Origin: Propionivibrio soli
Lineage (GTDB): Bacteria > Pseudomonadota > Gammaproteobacteria > Burkholderiales > Rhodocyclaceae
Length of the DNA stretch: 64,000 bases
Direction: 5' to 3'
Assembly: GCF_025770765.1 (NCBI RefSeq)
Contig: NZ_JANZKY010000015.1
Span: 62,001 to 126,000 of the forward strand
Each line of letters opens with the position of its first letter. Within the stretch, counting starts at the first letter, position 1. This document shows positions 24,119 to 33,412 of the stretch, piece after piece. Below the pieces are notes generated by a model. It was not told the DNA's origin. It worked only from the letters and a program-made list of their open reading frames with translations, and searched no databases. The position numbers and the translations under genes were made by a program.

Positions 24119-25108
24119 CTATGGGTTCGTTACAAGGTGCTTGTCAAAGAAGTCGACCATCGCGTGTCTCAGCGCGTCATGCACGGCGGCCCGGTCCACG
24201 CCTGGCGGATCGATGCACAGAGCGGGCGACGAGATTTCCATTGCGGCGTTGCATGGGGCAAGGAAAACGAAATGGCCCGCTTTCGGGATTTCCTCATATT
24301 TGGCCGGGACCGGTAGGTGGTCTCTGAGCCAGCGTGCGTTCTCGCCCACCGGAAGAATCGCATCGGCTTCGGATGCCCAGATCGCCACGGGGCGCGAAAT
24401 GGACGATAACTCTTTGGCGCTGAAGTAGGCGGCGACCGGGTTCATGACAAACGCGGCTCGAACGCGTATATCGGGACGCGGAATCAAGGGCGGTGACGAG
24501 ATGTTCACCTTCCCGCCGCCGGAGCACAGGACGCTTTGCGGGTTCCTTGCGCAGTAAGGCTTCAACTGCGAGAAATCCGGTTTCGCTCCGATCATCAGGA
24601 GCGCCGTGTAGCCCCCGGCGGAAAAACCCGCGACACCGATGCGGTCGGCGTCGATACGCGCTCCATAGGACGAATGCCCAAGCAGTGCATCGAGCAACGC
24701 GATCAATTGCAAGTTGCGCCCGACAAGGACGCGGTCGCTGCCCAATCCGGATTCATCGCGGAAGTTGTCGCCGGGATGCTCGATCGCCGCGACGAGATAG
24801 CCGTGTCGAGCGAGGAACGTCGCGATGTCGTGATGACCGAACAGGCTGCCGCTGCTGCCGTGCGAGAGCAGGAGCAGCGGGTGACGGCCCGGCTCGAGCG
24901 CTGCATCCTTCTTTGCCCTGATTTCAAGCGGCCCAACGTTCATGTCCTGCGCGGCGTCATGCGTCGGGAAGAAAACCGCGGCGCGCGCGGGTCGCCCGGA
25001 CACCGGGTCATTGAACTCGAACAGGCGAACGCCTGCATTCAGCCCTTCTTGCGCTGCCCACGCCGGAAGATGCAGAGCCAACGCTAGGAGGAACGTCAGG
25101 AATCGCAT
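24119..25108 (-). CDS. Secreted alpha/beta hydrolase (PAF-acetylhydrolase/dienelactone-hydrolase-like)
   Basis: 329 residues starting at MRFLTFLLALALHLPAWAA, a clear signal peptide cut near residue 18. Core motifs: LLLLSHGSSGSLFGHH (oxyanion), GVAGFSAGGYTALL (nucleophile Ser), WASEADAILP (Asp) and AGHFVF (His), in order. Likely a periplasmic esterase or amidase. It begins 28 bases after the last ABC ATPase gene on the same strand, so it is probably the last gene of the peptide-uptake operon. Confidence 0.85.
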   Translation of the reverse strand: MRFLTFLLALALHLPAWAAQEGLNAGVRLFEFNDPVSGRPARAAVFFPTHDAAQDMNVGPLEIRAKKDAALEPGRHPLLLLSHGSSGSLFGHHDIATFLARHGYLVAAIEHPGDNFRDESGLGSDRVLVGRNLQLIALLDALLGHSSYGARIDADRIGVAGFSAGGYTALLMIGAKPDFSQLKPYCARNPQSVLCSGGGKVNISSPPLIPRPDIRVRAAFVMNPVAAYFSAKELSSISRPVAIWASEADAILPVGENARWLRDHLPVPAKYEEIPKAGHFVFLAPCNAAMEISSPALCIDPPGVDRAAVHDALRHAMVDFFDKHLVTNP

Positions 25109-25136
25109 CGTTGGTCCGGAACGTACAAGGTGGCTG

Positions 25137-26195
25137 TCACGGTTCAAGGACGCAGGCCGACCAGTGCCCGGGCGCAATTTCCCTCAGCGCCGGCCGTTCC
25201 GTGATGCATTCGGCCCTGGCAAAGGGACAACGCGGATGGAAGTGGCAGCCCTTGGGTGGATGGATCGGGGAGGGCGGCTCTCCTTGAACCGGTTGATACA
25301 CGCGATGCCGTTGCGAAAGTGAAGGCAATTCGGCAATCAAGGCCCGCGTGTAGGGGTGATGTCGGCGTTCAAAGATGTCGGCTGCCGAAGCGACTTCGAC
25401 AATTCGGCCGAGGTACATGACAACGACGCGGTCGCTGATATGGCGGACGACACCGAGGTCGTGGCTGATGAAGAGGTACGTCAGCCCGAGATCCGCGCGC
25501 AGTTGCATGAAGAGGTTGATAATCTGCGCCTGAATCGATACGTCGAGCGCGGCGACGGCCTCGTCGCAAACGATGAATTCGGGTTGCACGGCCAACGCCC
25601 GGGCGATACCCAAACGAGCGCGCTGCCCGCCGGAGAACTGGTGCGGGTAACGTTCGGCAAGGCTCGGATCGAGCCCGACTCGCCGCATCAATTGCGCGAG
25701 CCAGTCCTCGCGATCCTGGCGCTTGATCAGTCCATGCGCTAGGGGCGCTTCGCTGATCGCCGCTCCCACCCGCATTCTCGGATTGAGCGAAGCCGACGCA
25801 TCCTGAAACACCATCTGCATCCGGATCTGAATCGCCTGCCTTTCGGAGGCGGGCAGCTCGTCTATGGCGAGCCGTTCGGTTTGCTTGCCGGGAGCACCTC
25901 CCGTCTCTTCGCCGTACCAGAAGCGCTGTCCGCTGGTCGGCGCGTACAAACCGACCGCCAGGCGCCCAAGCGTCGACTTGCCGCATCCGGACTCTCCGAC
26001 GAGGCCGACGATCTCCCCACGGGCAATCGTCAGCGAAACGTCGTCGACCGCGTGCACAGTCTCCGTCGAGACGGCGGCGCCAAGCTTTTGCGCCACGCGC
26101 GCCGCCAGGTCCGGCGAGCGGACGAACAACTTGCTGATGTGCCGGAGCTCAACGAGCGGCGATGAGCGAGACGCGGAAGCGGGGGAGTCGGTCAT
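25137..26195 (-). CDS. Peptide ABC transporter ATPase (DppF/OppF type)
   Basis: 352 residues. Walker A GESGCGKST, signature FSGGQRARLG, switch His in SHDLG. Walker B reads FIVCDEAVAALD, a variant of the usual DEPTSALD. The C-terminal OppF/DppF extension with the Fe-S-type Cys motif (CHFHPRCPFARAEC) is complete. One of the pair of nucleotide-binding subunits with the next gene. Confidence 0.92.
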   Translation of the reverse strand: MTDSPASASRSSPLVELRHISKLFVRSPDLAARVAQKLGAAVSTETVHAVDDVSLTIARGEIVGLVGESGCGKSTLGRLAVGLYAPTSGQRFWYGEETGGAPGKQTERLAIDELPASERQAIQIRMQMVFQDASASLNPRMRVGAAISEAPLAHGLIKRQDREDWLAQLMRRVGLDPSLAERYPHQFSGGQRARLGIARALAVQPEFIVCDEAVAALDVSIQAQIINLFMQLRADLGLTYLFISHDLGVVRHISDRVVVMYLGRIVEVASAADIFERRHHPYTRALIAELPSLSQRHRVYQPVQGEPPSPIHPPKGCHFHPRCPFARAECITERPALREIAPGHWSACVLEP

Positions 26196-26213
26196 ATCCA
26201 GGTTCGGGCCTGC

Positions 26214-27224
26214 TCAGCGCTGAATAGTAGGCATAGGCGCAGGCACCGGACTATGCAACCAGCACCGCGTGCGGCGTGGCCCGGCGTCGCCTGCGATTTC
26301 TGTCTCGCCGAGGGGTACCGAGCATTGGGCGAAAGCCCGCGGACAACGATCGGCAAAGGCACAGCCTGTGGGCAGGCTTGCCAGCGAAGGCGTCGCACCG
26401 GGAATCGCGCGCAAGGGCTCGCCTCGCTCGTGCAAAGCGGGAATCGCGCCGAGCAATCCTTCGGTATAAGGGTGTAATGGAGCGGCAAGCACGGATTGAA
26501 CGGGCCCGGATTCGACGATTCTGCCGGCGTACATCACCGCCACTTGATCGGCCAACCCGGCGATGACCGACAAATCGTGCGTAATCCAGATCAAGCTTGT
26601 CTGGCGCTCACGGCAAAGCCTCTGCACGAGGGCGAGGATCTGCCCCTGGATCGTCACATCCAGCGCCGTGGTCGGTTCATCGGCGATGACCAGATCCGGT
26701 CGGTTAAGCAGGGCAATCGCTATCGCCACGCGTTGCCGCATGCCGCCGGAGAACTGGTGCGGATAGGCACTGAGCCTTTCGGCTGGCGAGGGAATGCCAA
26801 CGTCGGCGAGCGCCTCGATGGCTCGCGTGCGTGCCAGAGAGCGGCTGATGGATTGGTGGGCCTGCAGCGTTTCGACCATCTGCGTCTCGATCCGGAGCAC
26901 CGGATTGAGCGTCATCATCGGGTCCTGGAAGATCATGGCGATGCGGTCGCCGCGCAGTTGACGCAGGCGCTCCGGGTCCATCGTCAGCAGGTTCTGCCCC
27001 TTGAACAATACGTTGCCCGCAACCACCTTTCCGGGCGGATCGACGAGACCGAGAATCGAAAAGCCGGTCATCGACTTTCCGGACCCCGATTCTCCGACCA
27101 GGCCGAGAATCTGGCCGGACTGCACTCGCAGGCTCACGTCGTCGACGGCGCGAACCACGCCTTTGGCGGTCGCGAAGTGCGTGCTCAAGTGGCTGACGTC
27201 CAGCACGGGCAAGGGCTCCGTCAT
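26214..27224 (-). CDS. Peptide ABC transporter ATPase (DppD/OppD type)
   Basis: 336 residues. Walker A GESGSGKS, signature FSGGMRQRV, Walker [13 protein letters not shown], and the C-terminal Cys motif [14 protein letters not shown]. Overlaps the upstream permease gene by ATGA and precedes the partner ATPase by 18 bases. Confidence 0.93.
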   Translation of the reverse strand: MTEPLPVLDVSHLSTHFATAKGVVRAVDDVSLRVQSGQILGLVGESGSGKSMTGFSILGLVDPPGKVVAGNVLFKGQNLLTMDPERLRQLRGDRIAMIFQDPMMTLNPVLRIETQMVETLQAHQSISRSLARTRAIEALADVGIPSPAERLSAYPHQFSGGMRQRVAIAIALLNRPDLVIADEPTTALDVTIQGQILALVQRLCRERQTSLIWITHDLSVIAGLADQVAVMYAGRIVESGPVQSVLAAPLHPYTEGLLGAIPALHERGEPLRAIPGATPSLASLPTGCAFADRCPRAFAQCSVPLGETEIAGDAGPRRTRCWLHSPVPAPMPTIQR

Positions 27225-28099
27225 TGCTTTTGCAACCGTGGGTTGAGCACGTCGCGCAAGCGATCGGCGACCAGGTTGATCGACACGATCAAGAGCACGA
27301 GCGCGATCCCGGGAAAGAAGCTGATCCAGTAGTCGCCGACCATGAGGTATTGAAAGCCCGTCGAAATCAGCAATCCCAGCGAGGGTTCTGTGATTGGCAG
27401 ACCGATGCCGAGGAACGACAACGTGGCTTCAAGCGATATGGCGCTTGCCACTTGCAGTGCCGAAACCACGATCAGCGGCGGCAGACAGTTCGGCAGCAAA
27501 TGCCGGAAGAGGATGCGCCAAGTGCTTAGCCCGAGCAGTCTGGCCGCGGCGATATAGTCCTTGTTGCGCTCGACGAGCGCGGCGCTGCGCGCGGTCCGCG
27601 CGTAGTAGGCCCACTGCACGGCGAAGAGTGCGGTGATGATCTTGCCTACGCCTTGACCCAGCACAGCCAGCAGCACGAGGGCGATCAGGATGGCGGGGAA
27701 CGACAATTGGATATCGGCGATGCGCATCACAGCCGTATCGATCCAGCCGCCGAAATACCCGGCCAGCAGACCGAGGGAGAGTCCGAAAGCCAGTGCCAGC
27801 AAGGTACTGCTCAGGCCCACCGTCAAACTGATGCGCAGCCCGTAGAGGATCGCCGAGAACATGTCGCGCCCTTGATCGTCGCTGCCCAGCCAATAATGTT
27901 GAGGTCCGGTGGCCGTGTCGCTTCCGGCATGGGTCCCCGGGGGCAGACGGCCGTCGGCGATGTTCAGTTGCGCCAGGTCGTACGGGTTCTGGGGCGAGAT
28001 CAGCGGGGCGGCGAGGGCGGCCACCACGAGCACGAGCAGTGCGAACAACGCCAGGCGGTCGGCGAAGTGCGGCGAATAGGCGTCGAGGAGTTTGCGCAT
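27221..28099 (-). CDS. Peptide ABC transporter permease (DppC type)
   Basis: 292 residues. N-terminal membrane helix, then the OppC_N region and five helices with the EAA-type loop (AAARLLGLSTWRILFRHLLPN). Contains the periplasmic HYWLGSDDQGRDMFS segment typical of DppC/OppC. Confidence 0.93.
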   Translation of the reverse strand: MRKLLDAYSPHFADRLALFALLVLVVAALAAPLISPQNPYDLAQLNIADGRLPPGTHAGSDTATGPQHYWLGSDDQGRDMFSAILYGLRISLTVGLSSTLLALAFGLSLGLLAGYFGGWIDTAVMRIADIQLSFPAILIALVLLAVLGQGVGKIITALFAVQWAYYARTARSAALVERNKDYIAAARLLGLSTWRILFRHLLPNCLPPLIVVSALQVASAISLEATLSFLGIGLPITEPSLGLLISTGFQYLMVGDYWISFFPGIALVLLIVSINLVADRLRDVLNPRLQKQ

Positions 28100-28102
28100 C
28101 GT

Positions 28103-29080
28103 TCAGTCGGCGGCGGCGTTGAGGCGGATGCGCGGGTCGAGGAGCGAGTAGAGGATGTCGACGATGAGATTGATCACGACGAACATCGCGACGACGATCA
28201 ACAGGTAGGCCACGACCACCGGCCGATCGAGCAGGCTGATCGACTCGATCAGCAGCTTGCCCATCCCAGGCCAGGCGAATATCGATTCGGTGACGACGGC
28301 AAAGGCAATCAGCGAGCCGAGTTCGAGGCCAAGCACCGTGACGATAGGAATCAGAATGTTCTTGAGAACGTGGACGCCGACGATGCGCGACGCCTTGAGC
28401 CCTTTGGCGCGCGCGAAACGCACATAGTCCTGCAGCATTGCTTCCTGTGTGCCGGCGCGAGTCAGTCGAATGACGAGCGAGATCTTGAAGAGCGCCAGAT
28501 TCAACGCGGGCATCAGGATGTGTTTGAGCCCGTCCCATGTCAGGATCGAAACGGGCAGGCCAAACAGGTCAACCGTGCTTCCACGGCCATTCGACGGTAG
28601 CCAGCCGAGTTGGACCGAGAACACCATGATGAGCATTAGACCGACCCAGAACGTCGGCAACGAGAAGCCGAGGATCGAGAGCCCCATGATCGTTCGTCCG
28701 CTCGCGCTTTCAGGCCGCAGCCCGGCCCACAGTCCGAGCGGAATGCCGAGGACGATGGCGATCACGAGAGCGGCAAACGCCAGTTCCAGCGTGGCCGGCA
28801 TCCGATGCAGGATCAACTGGGTGGCGGATGAGCCATGCACGAAGGAATTCCCGAAGTCGCCCGAGAATGCCTTCTGCAGAAAGATCAGGTATTGCGTCCA
28901 CAGCGGCCGGTCCAGGCCCAACGCCGCCGTGGCGCGTTCGATCTCCGCGCTGTCCGCTTCGGGGTTGACGAGAATATCGATTGGGTTGCCGATGGCATAC
29001 ACGCCGACGAAAACGAGCACCGACATGACGAGCAGCGCCACGCCGCTCTGCATCACGCGGCGCAGCAGGAACACTAGCAT
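28103..29080 (-). CDS. Peptide ABC transporter permease (DppB type)
   Basis: 325 residues. First helix MLVFLLRRVMQSGVALLVMSV, the periplasmic region with GLDRPLWTQYLIFLQ, and the EAA loop YVRFARAKGLKASRIVGVHVLKN identify it as DppB/OppB. Its start overlaps the end of the amidotransferase gene by seven bases. Confidence 0.93.
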   Translation of the reverse strand: MLVFLLRRVMQSGVALLVMSVLVFVGVYAIGNPIDILVNPEADSAEIERATAALGLDRPLWTQYLIFLQKAFSGDFGNSFVHGSSATQLILHRMPATLELAFAALVIAIVLGIPLGLWAGLRPESASGRTIMGLSILGFSLPTFWVGLMLIMVFSVQLGWLPSNGRGSTVDLFGLPVSILTWDGLKHILMPALNLALFKISLVIRLTRAGTQEAMLQDYVRFARAKGLKASRIVGVHVLKNILIPIVTVLGLELGSLIAFAVVTESIFAWPGMGKLLIESISLLDRPVVVAYLLIVVAMFVVINLIVDILYSLLDPRIRLNAAAD

Positions 29081-29916
29081 GCGACGCTTTCGGCCTTTTC
29101 GCTGTTGTCTGGCGCTGCCGCTTCCTGGGGTTCCTGCTCCGGCGCATACCGGCGCACGATTTCGCCATTGAGAAAGGCGATCAGTTCTCCATGCTTGAAC
29201 TTGGTCCAGTTTTCGTTACAGGTGAGCGGCTGGGTGGTGATCACCGTGATCAGGTCGTTCGGCTTGTTGTAATGGCTGAAATCGATGGAGAGATCGCAGT
29301 CGACCAGTTTCGCTGTGGAGAAGGGATAACCGCGTTGCACCCAGTGCAGATTTGTCGAGCAGTGGGCAAACATCGCGTCGCCGTTGGAGAGCAGGAAATT
29401 GAAGGTGCCGTGCCGAGCAATGTCGGCAACGATTTCCTGAATGCTCTCAAACAGAACCCCGAGCGGTGGCTCGCGGTAGGGGTGCTGTTCTCTCAGCCGT
29501 TGAAGAATCAAGCAGAACGCCGCTTCGCTATCGGTAAAGCCTACGGGGAGAAACTGACCGGTGAGTTCGGGGTAAAAGTCCTTGAGATCGCCGTTGTGAG
29601 CGAACACCCAGTATTTGCCCCAAAGTTCGCGCATGAAAGGATGGCAATTGGGCAGGCATATCTTGCCCTGGGTCGCCCGGCGCACGTGCGCGATGATGTT
29701 GGTCGACTTGATCGGGTAGTGCTTGATCAGCTGCGCCACCGGCGAGTCGATCGAAGCCTGGTAGTCGATGAAGACGCGGCACCCCGTGTCTTCGAAAAAT
29801 GCGATTCCCCAGCCGTCGCGATGATGGTCAGTCAAGCCTCCTCGGGCCACGAATCCTTCGAATGAGAAAGTGATTGAAGCGGGGTGGTTGCTGTTCAGCG
29901 CGAGCAATTGACACAT
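29074..29916 (-). CDS. YafJ-like class II glutamine amidotransferase
   Basis: 280 residues starting MCQLLALNSN, which after Met removal exposes the N-terminal nucleophile Cys of the Ntn amidotransferase fold. The GGLTDHHRDGWGIAF, AHVRRATQG, NCHPFMRELWGKYWVFAHNG and TDSEAAF blocks match the YafJ/EgtC group. The last 25 residues are an acidic tail beyond the usual length. It sits between the binding protein (79-base gap) and the permeases (overlap), so it is a true member of the uptake operon; hydrolysis of gamma-glutamyl or amide bonds in imported peptides is a reasonable inference. Confidence 0.9.
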   Translation of the reverse strand: MCQLLALNSNHPASITFSFEGFVARGGLTDHHRDGWGIAFFEDTGCRVFIDYQASIDSPVAQLIKHYPIKSTNIIAHVRRATQGKICLPNCHPFMRELWGKYWVFAHNGDLKDFYPELTGQFLPVGFTDSEAAFCLILQRLREQHPYREPPLGVLFESIQEIVADIARHGTFNFLLSNGDAMFAHCSTNLHWVQRGYPFSTAKLVDCDLSIDFSHYNKPNDLITVITTQPLTCNENWTKFKHGELIAFLNGEIVRRYAPEQEPQEAAAPDNSEKAESVAC

Positions 29917-29995
29917 TTTCGGGTCGTTCTGTTTGAGCGCCTCGCCCCGTTTTGTCCTCCGGGGCGAGGTTCTACGCCGGTCTACGGCATTCCTT

Positions 29996-31567
29996 TCATT
30001 CTGGCTGGACAAACTGCGCCAGGGTCGCTTCGTCGGGCCGCGGCGTATAGCGGATTCCCTTGCGCGAGGCCCACGTAGCAACCTGATTATACAGAGGGAT
30101 TATCGCGTGGTCGTTCTTGATTGCGATTTCCGCCGCATCCTGGAAGAGCTTTTCGCGTTTTTTGTCGTCGATCGTGCTCAAGGCTTCGACCAGCGTCGCG
30201 TCGAACTTGGGATTGCTGTAGCTGCTCCAGTTGCTCGCTCCGAGACCTTTGTCCTTGTCGGTCGTCGCCAGAACGCCGCGCAGCGGGCTTGACGGCTCAC
30301 CGCCGCCGACCCCCCAGCCGAGCAGGCCGAAGCCAAGCTCCTTCTTGGCGGCCTTCGGAATATAGGTCGCCATCGGCTGCGTCTGTACCTTCGTCACGAT
30401 GCCTCCGCGCGTCAGCATCTGGCCGATGGCCTGCAGGACCTGCTCGTCGTTGATGAAGCGGTCGTTGGGTCCGAAGATCGTGATCCCGAATCCATCCGGA
30501 TATCCGGCTTCGGCGAGCAGCTTCTTGGCGCCGGCGATATCCAGTGCGTCGGGCTTGAGGTTCGGGTTGTGCCCGAACATTCCGGGAGGCGCCGGGTTGG
30601 CATTTGGCACCCCGAGTTTGTCGAGCACCTTCTCGGTCAGCGTGTTGCGGTCAATCAGCTTTGAGATCGCCTCACGAACGCGCGCATCCTTGAGCGGGTT
30701 CTTGTCGAGCGGCTTGCCGGCCTTGTCGGTCACGAACGGCGACGTGTCGCGATGGTCGGTATAAAGGAACATGTAACGATTCGACATTTTCTCGAAGACG
30801 TTCAAATCCTTGTTGCTCTTGAACTGCGAGACGAGGTTGGCTTGCACGTTTTCGATCAGTTGAACGTCGCTCGAAAGCAAGGCGGCCATACGGGCAGGAT
30901 CGTTGGGCAGGAACTTCAGCGTAACGGACGACCATGCCGCCTTGTTGCCCCAATAGCCGTCGAAGCGCGCAAGCTGGAGATTCTCGCCCTTGCTGAACTT
31001 CACGAGCTTGAACGGCCCGGTGCCGCCTTCGACCTTGCCTTGATTGAAATCGTCGGTCGTCGCTTTCTCGGCGGCCTTGCGCGAGACGATGAATATGCGC
31101 GTCAGGTCGTTGGGGAGCAGCGGCGCCGGGGCGGCGGTCGTCAACTGGATTGTCAGCGGATCCACCACTTTTTTCGCCACGATCGACTTCGTGTAGGTGG
31201 TGAAAGAACTCGGGCTGTTGGCGATCGTCGCCGGGCGTTCAAGCGAGAAGATCACATCGTCCGCCGTGAAGTCGCTGCCGTCATGGAACTTCACGCCCTT
31301 GCGCAGCTTGAACTCCCACGTCGTGTCGTTCACGGTGCGCCACGAAACTGCGAGCGCCGGCGCGAGTTTGCCATCGGCGTCGATGGCCACGAGGGGCTCG
31401 TAGATATGGCTGCACAGCGCGCTTACCGCATCGTTATTGAAGAAGTGCGGATCGACCGCCACCGGGCTGCTGCTCAGCCCAATCTTCAATTCCTGCGCGG
31501 ACGCGCCATGAGGAGCCGCCGCGAAGGCCAAGGCGAGAGAAACGAAGCAGGCGCGCAGAGTCGTCAT
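29996..31567 (-). CDS. Peptide ABC transporter substrate-binding protein
   Basis: 523 residues starting MTTLRACFVSLALAFAAAPHGASA, a Sec signal peptide with cleavage before QELKIG. Cluster C (DppA/OppA family 5) features: PHFFNNDAVSALCSHIYEPLV, LRKGVKFHDGSDFTADDVIFSLER. Export to the periplasm; probably binds di/oligopeptides or a peptide-like ligand. First gene of the seven-gene - strand operon. Confidence 0.92.
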   Translation of the reverse strand: MTTLRACFVSLALAFAAAPHGASAQELKIGLSSSPVAVDPHFFNNDAVSALCSHIYEPLVAIDADGKLAPALAVSWRTVNDTTWEFKLRKGVKFHDGSDFTADDVIFSLERPATIANSPSSFTTYTKSIVAKKVVDPLTIQLTTAAPAPLLPNDLTRIFIVSRKAAEKATTDDFNQGKVEGGTGPFKLVKFSKGENLQLARFDGYWGNKAAWSSVTLKFLPNDPARMAALLSSDVQLIENVQANLVSQFKSNKDLNVFEKMSNRYMFLYTDHRDTSPFVTDKAGKPLDKNPLKDARVREAISKLIDRNTLTEKVLDKLGVPNANPAPPGMFGHNPNLKPDALDIAGAKKLLAEAGYPDGFGITIFGPNDRFINDEQVLQAIGQMLTRGGIVTKVQTQPMATYIPKAAKKELGFGLLGWGVGGGEPSSPLRGVLATTDKDKGLGASNWSSYSNPKFDATLVEALSTIDDKKREKLFQDAAEIAIKNDHAIIPLYNQVATWASRKGIRYTPRPDEATLAQFVQPE

Positions 31568-31853
31568 GCGCGGCAGAATGGAAGAGCTCACGAATATTCT
31601 CCTTTTTCGAGGGGGAAAGCGGCAAGAGCCGAAACCGTGCGAATGTAGCAGCGAGGTTGCCAGGGAGAAACGAACATTTTTCCATATGGGTATTCCAAAA
31701 TACACCATCGGAACCGGTGTTGCCCGTCGCGATATGCAAACCTGTACCCGTTGTCCGTGGGACGATTCAGCCTGGATAATTGCCGTGTGGTATCAGACTG
31801 GAAACGGCCTGAAACCCCTTCCGCACAACTAACTTAGCCTTTGACATCCACTC

Positions 31854-32318
31854 ATGCCAACACCGCTTGAAGTACGCCTCATCGCTCGCAACGACTACGA
31901 CCAGTGGCGCCCGCTCTGGGACGGCTATAACGCATTCTATGGCCGCGTTGCCGACACGGCGCTTCCCGAGCCCATCACCGCCACGACGTGGGAACGGTTC
32001 TTTGATCCCAACGAGCCCGTCTTCGCCCTGGTCGCCATAGCCGAAGGCCAGATCGTCGGCCTTACTCATTATCTGTTCCATCGCAGCACGACCAAGATCG
32101 AGCCTGTGTGCTACCTCCAGGATCTTTTTACCAGCCAGGAGCATCGGAGGGCCGGCATTGGGCGCGCACTCATCGAAGGCGTGTATGAGCAAGCACGGAT
32201 GGCGGGTGCGAAGCGTGTCTATTGGCAGACCCATTTAACCAACATGGCGGGTCGGGCGCTTTACGACAAAGTTGCAAAGCATCTGGGTTTCATCGTCTAT
32301 ACCTGCGAGCCCGTATGA
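31854..32318 (+). CDS. GNAT-family N-acetyltransferase
   Basis: 154 residues. The acetyl-CoA-binding motif A reads CYLQDLFTSQEHRRAGIGRALIEGV (R-x-x-G-I-G-R), followed by the beta-5/alpha-4 part VYWQTHLTNMAGRALYDKV. A single domain; substrate unknown. The 31568-31853 gap to the divergent peptide operon holds both promoters; no clear boxes seen. Confidence 0.88.
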   Translation: MPTPLEVRLIARNDYDQWRPLWDGYNAFYGRVADTALPEPITATTWERFFDPNEPVFALVAIAEGQIVGLTHYLFHRSTTKIEPVCYLQDLFTSQEHRRAGIGRALIEGVYEQARMAGAKRVYWQTHLTNMAGRALYDKVAKHLGFIVYTCEPV

Positions 32319-32540
32319 GGCGTCCCCCGGTCGGGTGGATGACCGAAACTCATCCTGTGACTGGCGCGGTTGGCTGCTGAACTCCAATCCGCCGGCGACG
32401 CCGGTTTGGGCGCGCGCGGTATTGTTGGGTAATTCTTGGGTTGGCCGGCGGCCTGATAGGCCTTATTGAACTCTTCCTCCGATGCGGCAGTCTGCTTGCT
32501 TCATTCCATGCCGATAACCGGCATTAATCCAAGGAACCTC

Positions 32541-32948
32541 ATGAAGCCAAGTATTGTTCGCATGAATCCCTCGTCGCTCCCAGACGCCTCCGCCATGGGC
32601 TACTCGCAGATTTCCGTTGTTGAGCCGGGGCGTATGGCGTACATCTCGGGGCAGGTCGCTTGGCGTCCAGGCGGGGAACCTGTGCCAGAGGATTTGGTGG
32701 AGCAGATGAAAATCGCGACGGGGAACGCTAAGGCGACTTTGGAAGCGCTCGGTGCAACGCCGCACGATATCGTCATCGCCCGCTGTTTCATGACCGATTT
32801 GACGACGGAAAGGCTGAACTTGATTTTCCCGCCTTTACTGGCGTTCTTCGATGGTGCCCAGCCCAGCGTTACCGGCGTCGGCGTGGCCGCACTGGCCGCG
32901 CCGGACCTTCAGATCGAGTTGGAGCTGACGGTCCGCCTTCCCGATTAG
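32541..32948 (+). CDS. RidA/YjgF-family protein
   Basis: 135 residues from ATG 32541 with an AAGGAA site. RidA deaminates reactive enamine/imine intermediates. The fold segments GRMAYISGQVAWRPGG, QMKIATGNAKATLEALGA and CFMTDLT are present; the canonical arginine lies in a less conserved C-terminal part (PSVTGVGVAALAAPDLQIELE), where the usual xRxxV is changed, so it may be a non-deaminase member. Confidence 0.85.
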   Translation: MKPSIVRMNPSSLPDASAMGYSQISVVEPGRMAYISGQVAWRPGGEPVPEDLVEQMKIATGNAKATLEALGATPHDIVIARCFMTDLTTERLNLIFPPLLAFFDGAQPSVTGVGVAALAAPDLQIELELTVRLPD

Positions 32949-33278
32949 CCAGCGTTGCCTGCGGCTCGACGTCTAGGCGTCGTCTCCACGTTCGTACGCG
33001 ACGCGCATTCGACCGCATTCGAACCCATTACGGTGCTAGGCAGCAAACGCCGCCCCCGCTGCCTCGTTTGACGGCAAATCTTGCTTGCTCGGTGCTCTGC
33101 GTGGGTTGGTGTCTGCTCGTTTTTCGGATCGTGGAACCGCCTCGATTCTCCTGCCAAGACGAGCAGATCACGTCCTAAAGGGGCTATCCTTCTTCTGGCG
33201 CGCTCTACGTCGCTCCAATTGTTCGTTTGACGCGAGGGCGCAACCTAACGCAAGGAGAACGTAGACGACCCCCTGTGC
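32949..33278. other. Intergenic, no gene seen
   Basis: Upstream region of the ribose operon. Short frames on the - strand lack ribosome sites; nothing else is recognised until the promoter at 33279. Confidence 0.5.
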
Positions 33279-33306
33279 TTGTATTTCAAAAACACCTTCG
33301 TATAAT
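33279..33306 (+). promoter_or_regulatory. Promoter of the ribose operon
   Basis: TTGTAT (33279-33284), 16-bp spacer, consensus -10 TATAAT (33301-33306). The operator begins three bases downstream, covering the expected transcription start. Confidence 0.75.
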
Positions 33307-33309
33307 GAG

Positions 33310-33333
33310 GCAAACGTTTGCGCAATCGTTTGC
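33310..33333 (+). promoter_or_regulatory. LacI-family operator O1
   Basis: Perfect 12-bp palindrome GCAAACGTTTGC (33310-33321) directly followed by GCAATCGTTTGC (33322-33333). The central CG step flanked by A and T is typical of LacI-family half sites. Placement on the start site implies repression. Confidence 0.8.
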
Positions 33334-33412
33334 CTGCGAGCGCATACCGTTTTGTAGCGGTTCGGGTATCCACACGGTGGTTTTGTTATCGCAAACACTA
33401 AAGGAGAGTCAC

